Assembly (NCBI GenBank): GCA_963662175.1
Contig: OY759219.1
Span: 31,414,908-31,478,907, forward strand
Source: Aradus depressus
Taxonomy: Eukaryota > Arthropoda > Insecta > Hemiptera > Aradidae
Direction of reading: 5' to 3'
DNA: 64,000 bases
Below the pieces are notes generated by a model that made no database searches, was not told where the DNA came from, and worked only from the letters and a program-made list of their open reading frames with translations. Shown here one piece after another: positions 10,535 to 22,560 of this stretch. Each line of letters begins with the position of its first letter. Position 1 is the stretch's first letter. A program made the position numbers and the translations under genes.

Positions 10535-11025
10535 TGACCGGCTATCACTGTGCTTAACTAAATCTTCGTACTACATTTTGCGTCGATACATTCATTACAT
10601 CGGTAGTTATTAAAGTTTTGAGTCGAGGCGCCCCTTCTGACCCCCCCCTTGCCTTTCCTTCGGTCGATTCCGCGAAACATTAATAGGCGCCGTCCTTATG
10701 GACCTTAAATAGAAAATTTTATATCGATACATTCATTGTATCGGCAATTGTTGAAGTTTATGAGTTGAGTCACTCCTTTGATCCCCCTTCCCTTCTGCCG
10801 ATTCCGCTAAATGTTAATAGGTGTCGTCATTGGAAGGTTTCGAGTTTACGGGATTCATGTCAATACATTCATTATAACAATAGCTTCCATTTTGTAGATT
10901 TGACAATCGATATATGTAGTATCGATACAGCATTTTTTCATCAAGGTGTCAGAAAACATGAAATTTTAATGGAAATACATCGAATTTCTGATCGATTATA
11001 TAACTTCCCCTTTACTATAGGCTAG
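10535..11025 (+). repeat. T element, three core units and tail
   Basis: Core units begin near 10578 (TGCGTCGATACATTCATTAC), 10721 and 10858, spacing close to 140 bp. The tail GATCGATTATATAACTTCCC is at 10990-11010. The frame at 10765-11025 is a repeat shadow. Confidence 0.8.
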
Positions 11026-11721
11026 CTAGGGGTAGTAATAAAATATATGAAATTTAATTTAAATACTTTTCTTTTTACGTTACTCTCGCATATAACAAAT
11101 TTTCATACAAGATAACAATAGAGGCAATAAGTGAAGATTGGTTCTACAGTTCAATTATGAGGTCAGTTCCGGCCTACGCCATCTCCTAAAAGGTCAAAGA
11201 GACCACGTGTGGCATATTGAGGCTGATGTGATCTGTCCGACAGACTCATCCTGTCGATGTGTAGAAAGGCAACAATCAAGAACCGTTGGTCAAGATGACA
11301 GAACCGGTACAAAAAAAGTTCACATTCTTTCCAGGAACCCAAAAAAATTCAACTATAATTTAAAAAAAAAAATTCAAAATAATCGAGTTGGGTATCAAAC
11401 GATAGATATCGATGTACTTCCTCAAATCGAATTAGTCAATTAAGTTTTCGCTCCCTCTTCAAAACCAGTAGATCATTTGCGCTAATATTCAAAACTTTCG
11501 AAAATGTATTTTACATAAAATGTAGCTTTGAGTTTTCTTTACAACATTTATTTAAAGAGATTTTTGATTAAATTAAAATTATAAGCAGTATCTTGTAAAA
11601 TGTACTTAGGCCCCTAAGTTAAATAGTCTTAATTTAAGACCGATTTCGTCCAAAATCTAATCAGAACAAAAGTTACACATGTGACATCTACATTTCAAAT
11701 TTCAAGTTCATTGCTACAATT

Positions 11722-12442
11722 AAAAATATTTAAGGAGTGCCGGTGATCGGCTTCTCCCCTCATGTAATCCTCTTACCTTCAACTCTCCTTTCTTTCTGGG
11801 GCTGCCTCCACTGCTGGACAGTGATTGGAGGGGCGAGAAGTCAGGGGGGATCACCCTGCCCCCATTAAGTTGGAGGGATGGGGATGACAGAGAACATGGG
11901 GTATTTCGAGGGGTCTCGAGTTGATTTTCATAAGGGCTTTTATGTTGATTTTATTTTATCTTCGAGGGGTCTCGAGTTGATTTTCATAAGGGCTTTTATG
12001 TTGATTTTATTTTATCTTCGAGGGGTCTCGAGTTGATTTTCATAAGGGCTTTTATGTTGATTTTATTTTATCTTCGAGGGGTCTCGAGTTGATTTTCATA
12101 AGGGCTTTTATGTTGATTTTATTTTATCTTCGAGGGGTCTCGAGTTGATTTTCATAAGGGCTTTTATGTTGATTTTATTTTATCTTCATTATTATTGGTT
12201 TATGTTTATTATTATTTAAATTTAATATTTTCTCTTTGTTTTGTATATATTATATCATTTGCATAGAGACCATTATCATTCAATAATATATTTTTTTTTA
12301 GCTATTATTTTGTACATAATTATATGCTTCCGATGTATATATTTTTTTAAAAAGTTTTTTTAAATGTATATTTTAATGTTTAATGTCATTCATTAAATTT
12401 ACTTATGGTTTATACCGATTGTAAATATTCAAAATAAAGAAT

Positions 12443-12472
<30 letters not shown>
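11722..12472 (+). mobile_element. Non-LTR retroposon with internal 56-bp VNTR and (AAT)n tail
   Basis: Perfect 12-bp target duplication ATTGCTACAATT at 11710-11721 and 12473-12484. Starts with a G+C-rich segment (GGAGTGCCGGTGATCGGCTT near 11733), contains five 56-bp repeats, then an AT-rich region ending AAAATAAAGAATTT and (AAT)n. An (AAT)n tail is typical of some LINE clades and their SINEs. No ORF; a SINE or a LINE 3' end. Confidence 0.8.
11905..12184. repeat. 56-bp x 5 perfect tandem repeat
   Basis: TTCGAGGGGTCTCGAGTTGA recurs at 11905, 11961, 12017, 12073 and 12129 with no differences seen, each unit finishing GATTTTATTTTATC. Each unit holds the palindrome CTCGAG. Internal to the retroposon at 11722-12472. 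Confidence 0.97.
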
Positions 12473-12474
<2 letters not shown>

Positions 12475-12604
12475 TGCTACAATTGTTTTTGAGTTAGAAC
12501 ACTTATGAAGTTCCATTTACACAGACATCATTGTGAAAATGATCAAAACATGTTCGACATGTAACAAAAAATGAAACTGCCTATTCCCAAAATTGTTTTT
12601 AATT

Positions 12605-13036
12605 TTAGGTCAATAGGACGTTTTGGCAGGTGCCAAGTAAGACACGATGCGTGAGATATAGGTCAGTACAATTTGTCTTCAGAACTGATTGTAGCCGATG
12701 TATGTTTGTAGTTAGGAAGTGATGATGAGGCAGAGAGGCACGGAGTGGGAGATCCGGGAACTGAGTTGTTGAGGATCTGAAAGACAGTCTGGTGCAAGAC
12801 CTGCTAACGGAGTCCAACGTTAAACCATCCTCCGAGGTCGATGATGGCAGTGACTTGCCATTTTCTCTAGCCCACTTCCCGCACGGCACTTTCGACACGA
12901 TTGTCCCAACCAGATACCTAGTTTGGGGGAAATAGAAGAAGCTATTCTTGCCATGACTCGGGGATTCGAATACCCTATTCAGCCTAGCTGGACTCAACAA
13001 GAAGAAGACAGACAAGGTTCCAACAATGATAGGCAA
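12605..13036 (-). CDS. Unassigned 143-codon ORF
   Basis: An open frame in DNA richer in G+C than the surroundings, starting MPIIVGTLSVFFLLSPARLN and rich in serine, arginine and leucine with no recognised domain. The plus strand of the same stretch also has coding-like pieces (GSDLPFSLAHFPHGTFDTIV near 12852-12911), so the true strand is uncertain. Possibly a decayed transposon fragment. The pogo-like MITE starts 37 bp to its right. Confidence 0.2.
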   Translation of the reverse strand: MPIIVGTLSVFFLLSPARLNRVFESPSHGKNSFFYFPQTRYLVGTIVSKVPCGKWARENGKSLPSSTSEDGLTLDSVSRSCTRLSFRSSTTQFPDLPLRASLPHHHFLTTNIHRLQSVLKTNCTDLYLTHRVLLGTCQNVLLT

Positions 13037-13072
13037 TTGACAACTTAAAATTGTTGATACTACTCCTTAATA

Positions 13073-13736
13073 CAGTAGAACCTCTATAAGTCGAACATCA
13101 AGGGAGACGCCAAAAAATTCGAGTTAAAGAGTTTTCGACTTATGAACGATTTCGACTTGGGCGGATTTTGATTCGACTTGTAGAGGTTAAGATTCATTAT
13201 AACTAATTTTGACTTAGAGAGGTGAAATAAATAAAAATTCAAGTTACAGAGATAACAAACATATTTATATTTATTATAAATCAACATTATTTCAAAACAT
13301 CCATAAGATAAAAAATACGTAGTATATGTAGGTATTAAAAAAAAGTCAGTAATTTTTTTTTGCTTTAGATAATTGGTAATCCTATTTATTGTATACTCCT
13401 AAATTGTTTTCTAAGAAACAGGTGAATTCTTAAAGTCGGTAACTTATTTTTCTTCGAGCTATAGAGGTAATAAGTTTCAAATAATCGAGTTGTAAAGGTT
13501 GTAAAAAAAAACATTGCTATGTTCGAGATACAGAGGTCCAATTTTTTTTTTCGAGTTATAGAGGGAAAATATGTACCAAAATGGCTTGTAGGGATTCACT
13601 GATTATTTCGACTAATAGAGGGTTGAGATTTCGAGTAATGGAGGTTTTGAGGCTTGAAGGGAAAGGAACAAAACTTTTTTTTTCGAGTTTTGGAGGTTTT
13701 CGACTTATCGAGGTTCGACTTAAAGAGGTTCTAATG
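13073..13736. mobile_element. Pogo/Tigger-like MITE
   Basis: Flanked by TA on both sides (13071-13072, 13737-13738). Terminal inverted repeats: CAGTAGAACCTCTATAAGTC at the left against the complement of GACTTAAAGAGGTTCTAATG at the right. The interior holds about a dozen diverged copies of the terminal motif (TTCGAGTTATAGAGG-like) in both orientations. No transposase frame. TA duplication and CAGT termini fit the pogo branch of Tc1/mariner. Confidence 0.88.
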
Positions 13737-14121
13737 TATAAGATAGCCCCTGGACTTGGCAAAATTTAGGACTCCTACTGTGAAGTCGGGCTGAAGTAAT
13801 ATGAGAACTCTGGGTTAAACATTTATTTATTTTATAAATAATTAACTATTCATAAAGAAATACAAATTTTAATTTATTTTACCGCTTATTTTAAGCATTA
13901 AAGTTGTCCCAGGGGTGCTGAGGTAACCTCCATGGAATATCTTTAACTTTATTAAAATTCCACTAGATAGCAGCACTGTCTTCTTCACCAGAGCTTAAAA
14001 GTTACTAAGTCTTAAAAGTAAATTCTCAGTTTCAAATTTTTTTTTATGATGGCTCAAAATACCTATTTCCTTATGCCATACACAGGAAAGTAATTGAGGT
14101 ACTAATGATTGTATTTGAATT

Positions 14122-14200
14122 CCTTGTATACCATAAAGAGAATTTATATCCCTAGTATACCATAAAGAGGATTTATATTCTTTGTATACTCTAAAGAAGG
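14122..14200. repeat. Short tandem repeat, about 31 bp x 2.5
   Basis: TGTATACCATAAAGAGAATTTAT-like units at about 14122, 14153 and 14182. The overlapping minus frame 13995-14261 is explained by this low-complexity repeat. Confidence 0.7.
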
Positions 14201-14249
14201 CATACAAATAATTGAGAGGAGTTTGAACAAAGAGTAGCCTTAGACGGCT

Positions 14250-14420
14250 CTTGAAGGACAAAGCTCCTATCGGCTGTCATTGTCTTGACAGGAGCTGACA
14301 CATCAGTTGCTGATCACACTGCCAAGCAACTACGATATCGGACAGGTGGTCCCATCCACCATTCCTAGATCATCGGCGATCACAAACATCCTACTTCTCA
14401 GCTATGGGACATTATATGTA
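14250..14420 (+). pseudogene. LINE RNase H fragment (tentative)
   Basis: A short frame reads GADTSVADHTAKQ near 14289-14327, resembling the GNELADxxAKxA signature of LINE-encoded RNase H, in a G+C-rich patch. No further domain parts are legible. Confidence 0.35.
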
Positions 14421-15034
14421 ATCGTTCCAAAACTAAAAAAAAAAAACATTTCGGCCTAAAAAAGTAATGGAAATTTTGTGATTTCTCGGGTTGTATTAGT
14501 CCGATTCGCGCGATTTTTATATTAATTATTAGGAAAATTTATATTAATTATTAGGACAAGAACAGAAAAAAAAAATATATATATACTTATATATTAATAA
14601 AAAGGAATTGAAAGACAATTTTGATGGATGGGTAAGAGAGATGATGAAAGTGAAGGAAAATAATGTAAAAAAAAAATATATTAAGAACGAATAGGATTTA
14701 AGGTGGCAGTAAGTCCCGTTTCCATCTTCTCTTCAACCTTCGTGGGGGGTTTTGTGGTAAGTGTTGTGAAGATAAAGTACGTATTTCTGGGTTTGTATGT
14801 GTGTAACGTTTTCTAAAAAAACGTATGTAAGTAGTTTGTATTGTGTCGGGTACTGTGTGTATCATAAGATCGTTATGAAGTGTTCTGTTGTTTATGTATG
14901 GGGAAGCTAAAAATGAAAAAAAAAAGTCCTGTCTGTCCTATGTGCTTAAGTGTGTCCGCAATACAATAATTCTCGAAAGAACGAACATACTGACACGAAA
15001 TGATATATATGTATAAGCATATCAACAACTTTTG

Positions 15035-15205
15035 CATTTCGAGGGGATCTCGACTCAAAAACTATATATAGTAAGTGCCGATGTAATCAATGTATCGAGT
15101 CAAAATTTAGTGTGATTCAGAAGCCTCTAAGTCAACTATTGATTTTTAGCCCAAACAGTCGATTAGTTTCAGAGAGAAAGATTAGTTCGTACTGGGGAAG
15201 TATAT
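15035..15205 (-). repeat. T element head, reverse
   Basis: GTGCCGATGTAATCAATGTA, TTGATTTTTAGCCCAAACAG and GTACTGGGGAAGTAT are the inverse of the family head (ACTTCCCC...). Confidence 0.65.
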
Positions 15206-15289
15206 TAACAGTGATTTTTCGATTTTTTTTTCAATGTTCCGAGTGCCTTTATACAGCACACTATACACCTCATATAAGTAATTTCCACT

Positions 15290-15555
15290 TGAGCGCCATT
15301 GCCATCCTCAGTTCTTCATTGTCTAACTTTCATTCCACTAAGGACTCTCACCCAAGCTGGTGGTTCGACTACAAAGAACCTCCACCTAACAGTTATCCGG
15401 ACAGCTGGAATGAGGAAGAAATGACAACCGGTCCTGTTATATGCAAACCAGGAGCACCCAAAGTACAAACTACTTCTAGACCAAGGTCGGAACACTGGAC
15501 AGCCATACACAGGACGTCAGTTAATTTCAATATCGAAACTAGCGTTGCTGCATAA
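15290..15555 (+). CDS. Candidate unassigned coding exon
   Basis: The last part of a longer open frame has coding-like composition and better G+C than its surroundings: HPSWWFDYKEPPPNSYPDSW, then NEEEMTTGPVICKPGAPKV, ending TSVAA before TAA at 15553-15555. A plausible acceptor (ATCCTCAG) is at about 15305-15312. I do not recognise the protein. It could be a terminal host exon or the C-terminus of a decayed transposon protein. Confidence 0.3.
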
Positions 15556-15759
15556 AAATATGTTGATATTAATTAAAAATTAACTGAATATTACTGGAAG
15601 AGGAATAATAGAGAGAACTGTGTTAAAGTATAGTAAGGATTGGGAAGAAAATGAGATTAGGCTGATCAGGTGAGCCAAACCGTCTCTTACATCTCGCCGC
15701 TATTACAAAAGTAATTTATCTCCCTTATTTTTAACTTTAGCAAAAAAAAAAAAAAAAAT

Positions 15760-15950
15760 CACTGACTATGTACTTCCCCAACACGAATTAATCAATTACG
15801 TTTTCGCTCTCCCTCCAAAGCCAATCGACCGTTTGGCCTAAAACACAATATTTGACCTACATAATGGCTTCTGAATCCTCATAATAAAATTCGTGTCAAT
15901 ACATTCATTACATCGGCAGTTTTATACTCTTTTTGAGAAAAGTATAACTC
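15760..15950 (+). repeat. T element head
   Basis: TCACTGACTATGTACTTCCC then CAACACGAATTAATCAATTACG and TCGACCGTTTGGCCTAAAAC is the cleanest example of the family's 5' end, followed by one core unit. Confidence 0.75.
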
Positions 15951-16280
15951 ATAAAGGAATTAATTTATTTAATGCCCCTCCCCACTCCTTGAAGTCAATA
16001 GATACAATAAAAAAAATTTTAATTTCAACAAAAAAAGTTCATGTTAGAGGAAACCCTATACACGGAAACGGAATTTTATTCTCACTGTTCAAAAATAATA
16101 ATATAATCACAATAAAGAATCCTGTTTCATATCCAAAAACATAATTTGATACAAAGCTTTCATTTTTATTTTTTATAATTTTTATTTATTTAGACTTTTT
16201 TATACATTCATTTATAATTGATTATATAATTTTATATATATATAAATATTATTATTCATATATTGTTATAGTTATACATT

Positions 16281-16665
16281 GTTTTCTTTCTTTTCTATAT
16301 CTCGCACATTGGGACCTGATCGAAAAACGAAACATCGTTGGGATAAAAACACTTCCAAAGAGTTTTTTTTGAAAAACAGTTATCTTAATTTTTAATACAT
16401 TGAAAAATGTGTCTACTTATTATAAACGTATCATATATTAATTTTGTTTATGTACTCATATATTTTTAAGTATTTATTTGTTCAGTTTTTATTAATTTCA
16501 TTTTACTTTTTTTAATAGTTTTGTTATTACTACTAATCATAGATGTGTTAGACTCAAGTAGTTATAAATCTAATTTAGCTATCCTAATGTATAAATTCTT
16601 TTGACGTATCCTATTACCATGAATTGGTTTAACGGAAATAAATTTATTATTATTATTAGGGTATG
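16281..16665 (+). repeat. Retroelement 3'-tail family, long copy
   Basis: TTTTCTATATCTCGCACATT through AACATCGTTGGGAT to GGTTTAACGGAAATAAATTT and (ATT)n. Reverse counterpart at 6826-7186; shorter copies at 6310-6480, 36430-36510 and 57718-57815. Likely the 3' UTR of an extinct LINE or its SINE. Confidence 0.65.
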
Positions 16666-16667
16666 TA

Positions 16668-16790
16668 AATCGATCTCATATTCACCCCCTTCCCGACTTT
16701 GCAGAAAATTAATAGGTGTCATCCTTATTATTTAAATATAAAATTTCATGTCGACAAATTCATTACATCAGCAGTTATTGGAATTTTTGA
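16668..16790 (+). repeat. T element, single core unit
   Basis: CCCTTCCCGACTTTGCAG, GAAAATTAATAGGTGTCATC and a diverged CGACAAATTCATTACATCAG. Follows the (ATT)n tail directly. Confidence 0.6.
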
Positions 16791-17184
16791 GAAAAAAACA
16801 ACAACAAAAAAAAACAAGAAGACCAAAAAAGACTATTAATCTTATAATCATCTAGTATGTATCTTGAACAAGATTAATCTATTATCTGGGAAGAATTTAC
16901 CATGAAGAAAACATTATTGACATTCCATAGAAGCAAGGTTGTTGAACCAATCTTTAATTATATAGTTCAATAATTATAAATATAAAAACAATTAACATAG
17001 TTAATTAAGAAACCCGTTACAATGAAAATACATAAATAAATATTGAATATTTTATTGTCAAATTATCTATAATTTATGCAAATATGAGAAAGTGGCATCA
17101 ATCATTAATTGTTTTAACAAAATTATATACTTTAGTAAAAATCGTTAAGCAGTAGAAAACCAGAATGATATTAAGTGAATCATG

Positions 17185-17620
17185 AGCTAGATACTTCCCC
17201 AGTATAAATTAAACAATTACATTTTCGCTCAGAGTGGCTTATGAATCATATTAAATTTTGTGTCGAAACATTCATTGCGTCGGCAGTTGTTGAGATTTAT
17301 AGTTGAGGCCCTTCTGATCCTTTCCCCTCCCTTTCGGCTGATTCCCATTAAAATAATAGCTGTCGTTCATAGGGGAATTTGAATTTGCTTATGAAATTTC
17401 ATGATAATACATTTATTACAACGACAATTAATAAAGTTTTTGAGTTAAGCCTCACCTTAATTACCCCTTCCCATTGGAAAATTTGGCTGAAAATTAATAC
17501 ATGTCGTCCTTAGACAGTTTTGAATACACATATAAAATTTTGTGTGTCGATATATTCATTTTTCGGCGAATATCTGACCGATTGCCCCTATATTTCGAAT
17601 AGCTGGGGATTGATGATATA
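17185..17620 (+). repeat. T element, head to tail
   Basis: Head GATACTTCCCCAGTATAAAT, core units near 17260 and 17400, tail with GACCGATTGCCCCTATATTT. Close to a complete short copy. Confidence 0.7.
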
Positions 17621-17969
17621 ATTTTAAGATTTCTTGCCGAAATATTTTTATTCCTAAACGTCATAATTGCTGAAACCCCAAGATTTATTCATCTTCAAGA
17701 TTGACAACGACGAATAAGTTATTTTAATGGCGTTCCACTGATGAATAATCAATCATAATATATATTCTATAATAATATATCTTTATTATGCCAATAATAA
17801 AACCAGAATGACTTTAGCAAGAAATACAAAAATTATTATTACTGGAGATGAGTGAATACTAAGCGTAAATACTTTCTAGTATTTGAGATCTCAAATATAC
17901 TATCAATCAAAGAAATTATAAAAACGCACCATGAAAAATAGGAAATGTAAAAATATTAATTACAAAAAT

Positions 17970-18120
17970 GAATCATCGGCTATGTATTTCCCCAGCACGA
18001 ATTGATTAAATGAATTTCATTTCGATACATACACCCTCCTCTTCGGCTGATTCCGTTAAAAATTAATAAGTGTCGTAAAGGAGCTTTGTATTTACATACG
18101 AAATTTCCGGAGATGGGACA
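17970..18120 (+). repeat. T element, head and part of a unit
   Basis: TCATCGGCTATGTATTTCCC, CAGCACGAATTGATTAAATG, then TTCGGCTGATTCCGTTAAAA and TACATACGAAATTTCCG. Confidence 0.6.
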
Positions 18121-18159
18121 ATACTCTCCCACGAATGTTCAAATAGTAGAATGTTACTT

Positions 18160-18480
18160 ATTATGACTCAGGAACGAGCTTTAACTACGAGGACATATCG
18201 CCTACTACCAAAGCGCTCTTTCGTCACTCTGGTAAACATGAGCCTGACTCTACTATGGCAGTCCTAAATTTTACATACCATAAATTTTTATTCACCTAGG
18301 GTAGGGGTCTTTAACGAGTACCTGACATCGTACAAGCTCGGGACCATCGCTTAACGCCCCATCCGAAGGTCGGTGGGCTTAAGTTTATTTTACCTCCCGG
18401 ATAAAATAAATTAAGAGCCTCGGCCGGGTTACGAACCCTCTATCTTTAGTTCAGTAAGCAAGCACGCATATTTGAGAAGT
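18160..18480 (-). mobile_element. SINE1 copy, reverse
   Basis: From TTATTATGACTCAGGAACGAG to the reversed B box CGGGTTACGAACCC and GCAAGCACGCATA; the outermost head is missing. More diverged than the 3316 copy. Confidence 0.82.
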
Positions 18481-18839
18481 CGACTACAATTTCAATTTGA
18501 AAAATGTTTGCCACAGACAGGCACGGTTTCGGACAGACTGTACAAACAACGCTGCTTCTGTTTGTTTAGTTAGTTTTTATTCTCATGTGTATAATTTATT
18601 TAATATTCAACTATTCAAAGAATTCGAGACCTTGTTAATATTAGAATTCGGGAAAAGTGTTATTAAGATCAAATTCCTTAATCAGAAATCCGACCAACGG
18701 AAGTAAAGGAAATTGGTGGGCAAAATTTATAAATAAATCACAATTTTGGACTTAGATGTCGACTTTGTATTTTGCAGTTAGAAATAGATTATATTACTAA
18801 TTTTATTATAATATATAACAATTATATAATTATATTACT

Positions 18840-19245
18840 AAATTTTTGATAAATTCATTACATAGGCAGTTATTAAATTGAGCCTTCCCTTGCACCCCCC
18901 TTTCTCTTATGCCGATTTCGGTGTTTTTTTTAATTCAAATAAGAAATTTTATGTTGATACATTCAATACATCAGCAGTTATTGAAATTTTTCAGTTTAGC
19001 CCCCCCTTTCCCCCCTTCCCATTCGCCGATTTACCTGAAAATTAATAGATGTCACCACTGGATACACATAAAACATTTCACGTTGATATATTCAATTTAT
19101 CGGGAGTTTTCATGTTCACAAACATTTTTTTATTTTAATTTTTGGAATCAGGGGGGTTGGAAAATTTGAAATTTTGGTGAAAACTCCACATCGGATATCA
19201 GACCGATTACATAACTTCCCCTATAAATCATACATCTGGGGAAAT
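18840..19245 (+). repeat. T element, units and tail
   Basis: Core units near 18850, 18950 and 19080, with the tail GACCGATTACATAACTTCCC at 19202-19221. The frame 18909-19169 is a repeat shadow. Confidence 0.72.
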
Positions 19246-19289
19246 AATTTTTAAAAAACGGCATAAGCATCTGGTCAAAATTTAACGCT

Positions 19290-19732
19290 TTGACACAACT
19301 CTTATGTGAGAGTTCGTTCATATATGATGGGGTTAGAATCAAAGTGGTCTAAGTGACATTTTTAAAACTTTGAAGAAACAGTGCATTAAGTTCTTAACTG
19401 TTTTAAAAAAATCTATAATTTATCGAAACCGGAAATATTTTGTCTTCTGCTTTTATGGTGAAAGTTGCTATTAGCAAACCATAAAATTGAATAAAAATCT
19501 TAATTTTTAAGATTTTTTTAATCATAAGTCACCAAAATGGAATAAGTGATTTGCCACTAGATCTCAGCACTGGCTAGGATTTCACTTGTACAACTTTTTC
19601 CCTGAACATAACTATTTTTGTACCCGATTATGCACTTAACGAAAAAATTTCAAAAATGTCTCTTGGACCATTTTGATTCTAACCCCGTCATATTTAATAT
19701 ATGAACGGACTCTCACATAAGAGTTGTGTCAA
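19290..19732. mobile_element. MITE with about 60-bp terminal inverted repeats
   Basis: TTGACACAACTCTTATGTGA at the left mirrors TCACATAAGAGTTGTGTCAA at the right; similarity continues inward about 60 bp through GGGGTTAGAATCAAAGTGG. No ORF. Target duplication is not clear, so the superfamily is open. Confidence 0.82.
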
Positions 19733-19789
19733 GGGAGCATGTTTGATGTAATACGGGGGTAGTTTTCGTAGATATTAAAAGCCATCGAT

Positions 19790-19925
19790 GAATCAATGAC
19801 TAATTACTTCCCCAGCTAGAATTACTTGTAATGGAATACGTTTTCGCCGTTTTTATCGATCGTTTCTCTCTCCTAATCCAACACCGAATTTTTCACCGAT
19901 TACATAACTTCTACTATAACTAATA
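19790..19925 (+). repeat. T element, short internally deleted copy
   Basis: Head ATTACTTCCCCAGCTAGAAT joined almost directly to the tail TTCACCGATTACATAACTTC, with the core units lost. Confidence 0.65.
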
Positions 19926-20827
19926 ATAGCTGGAGAATAAAAAAAAATTGCCAAATAGAAAAAAAACAAAACATAAAATTCTCTAATTAGAACTAAATAC
20001 TGCAAGCTCCGTTCTAGTTCAAAAAGTACATGACGAAATAGTTAAGTAATAAGTAACTAGTGAAAATAGCTTGCATCCAACTATAAGATATCTTGAGACG
20101 ATATGGACTTTTTAAAAGAATACAAGACACGCTATATTCAACTTCACGGCAGCTCAATTTTATTCTAAGTTTTATTTTTTGGTTGCAGCTCTTCGTCTCT
20201 CAATATATTAAAAACTTATTTTTATTACATAGGAAACGCATCTTAGTTAGAATGTGCTAGACAATACATCGCACATTCCTTTGATCTATTTTCTATAGAG
20301 CACCTTAGTGTACATTGGGAGGCTGTAGCTCTGTTCGTAAAGGACTTATCTAGAATCTGTGGACACAGACGATTAGAAATTTCATAAGGAACATTTATTT
20401 CAAGATACAATTTTCCGATAGGTCTAACAGTTTTCGCATAAATTAATTAAACTTTTAAAAAGAAAAATTGTCTCTAGGAATTTGTGACTGAATCAAGGGG
20501 CCAGATATTAACTAACTGCTAACTCAAATAACATTTTCTCATAATTTATACATATTTTGGAACTTATTTCATTTAAAAGGTTTTGAAAACTATAATCGGC
20601 CAGGCCTTGAAAATTATTATGTATTATTATGCCTCTTGACTCACGTCAAGCCGTATAAAACCATAATTTTTTATTATATCAATAATCAATTTCACAGTTC
20701 CCGGTATTGCCTCTGCTCTATACAGCCGGCTCATTGTCCAAACAAGCTCTATAGTCTAATTTCTTGAAACACTCGAAAATCTCTGGAGCAAATTAGTTTT
20801 AGATTAATTAATGCGAACCCAATGCGT
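19926..20827. other. Unassigned AT-rich interval
   Basis: No gene, clear repeat or splice-supported exon recognised. ORFs are all very short. Confidence 0.5.
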
Positions 20828-20957
20828 CGTTGCCTAGCAACTACTAGCTGTGGTGCCAGCTGTTACTTAAAACATACTAGGTGAGGTGTCACCAGTTATC
20901 TAGCACATACTAGCAGAGGTGCCAGCCGTTGCCTAGCACATACTAGCCGTTGCCGTA
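20828..20957. repeat. Tandem repeat, about 33 bp x 4
   Basis: GTTGCCTAGCAACTACTAGC-like units at about 20828, 20861, 20893 and 20927, each followed by GTGCCAG. Copies are diverged. Confidence 0.75.
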
Positions 20958-21344
20958 CAGATGCCGTCTCTGAACATACCTGGAATAAAACTATAGAAGT
21001 TTGAATAGTCAATAAGTGCATTCCGAAATTGTCTGTTGAGAAGCAAAATTCTCTTCAATTATACAACACAAATTGAAGGAATTGATTGGGTACAAGAAAG
21101 TCCTATGGTGGCCATACCACTTTTTTTCCGTTACATTTACTATTGTTTTCTATTAGTCGGTTGAACTTGGGATAAAAAAAAAAAAGTGCAGAGAAATTGC
21201 ATTTTTAAGTACCTGTGTTAACGAGGGACAATGCCATTTAAAGACGTGGTGAGAAACAGGCTATTCAGGAGAAACTATAGACTTGTGAGGTTATTGGTCC
21301 CATGCATTCTATTAACGGTACGAGCTTTTACTTCTGCAGCCATA

Positions 21345-21740
21345 TGCAGTATAGGGGAAGTTACGTAATTGGACACATAAAATGTTTTCCGACTCACCCT
21401 TCAGTCGTTGATGAATCACCCGGCAATGTACATCCCCAGTGCAAAATAATCAACTTAGTTTTAGCTTTCCCACTAAAACCAATTTACCGATATAATTGAC
21501 ATTCAATAAGTTTCATACTCAGGGACTTCCGACTAAATTTCGAGTTAATAAATTCGTTATATCGTTATTAGAGTTGAAAATTAGAACATGTCGTCGTTAT
21601 GAAGTTCTGGATACATGTGCGAAATTTCATGTCGACATATTCATTATATCGGGAGTTTTCGTGTTGGAAAATATAAACTACTGGTAAAAACTAAACTCTA
21701 GCAGAATACCTAATTTTCTCTATACTTTAGGAAGTAAAAC
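21345..21740 (+). repeat. T element fragments
   Basis: A tail piece (GGGGAAGTTACGTAATTGG, inverse) at 21353-21371, then a forward copy with GAATCACCCGGCAATGTACA at the head, core units and GTGTTGGAAAATATAAACTA near the end. Two copies appear to abut. Confidence 0.6.
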
Positions 21741-22047
21741 CAACTTCCATAATAATTCGCAATATAATAAAATAAAGGATTTATGTGAATATAAGAAGAG
21801 AATATGAATCAGACTTAGTGTATCTAAAATAAACAACGATAAAAAAACACTTCAGAACAACTGACATTAAATTGAATTCACTTTATCGTTTATATTATTT
21901 TTTCCCAATATAATATGTGCAACAACCTGACAATTTAAAAATAAAATAATGAAACAATTATTAGCTGGGGATATCAAAGATATATATAGAATTTCAAAAA
22001 TTGGGAAAATGTATTTTTATTATGGCAAATATGCACCAAGCTTCCAA

Positions 22048-22560
22048 GAAACTAGATAAGAATGCTTGTCTGTTTTTAGGAGTTATAGTTGGAATTTTAT
22101 TTTATTTTTTTTAACTAAATAAAATGCTTGTACATTTCAAGAAAAGCATTATGTGGCTATAGTTACAACGCATAGATACAGAAACTAGATAACAATGATT
22201 ATCTGTTTCTATTATAATTTCCAATGTTTTCAACATTTTAGCTAGGGAGGGTTTATAATTGGAATTTATTTGATTTTTACTAAATAAAGTGCCTGTAAAC
22301 AAGAAAAGGTTAAGTAGTACACTATGTGGCTATAGAAACAACATATACTTAGACATAGAAACTATACAAGAATACTCGTCTGTTTCTATTATAATTTCCA
22401 ATTTTTTCAACATTTTAACTAGGGAGGGTGTAAAGTTCGAATTTATTTGATTTTTTGTAAATAAAATGCCTGTAAATTTCAAGAAAAGGTCATGTAGTAC
22501 ACCATGTGCGTATAGCAACCACATATAAACACAGAAACAAGATAACAATGATTATAGTTT
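22048..22560. repeat. Diverged tandem repeat, about 177 bp
   Basis: GAAACTAGATAACAATGATT-like starts at 22048, 22180, 22358 and 22533, with the shared segment TTTCAACATTTTAGCTAGGG. The first unit is shortened. Minus frames 22111-22302 and 22330-22548 are shadows of the units. Confidence 0.8.

Noticed and set aside
22111..22548. Two similar minus ORFs
   Set aside because: Units of a diverged 177-bp tandem repeat, not a gene duplication.
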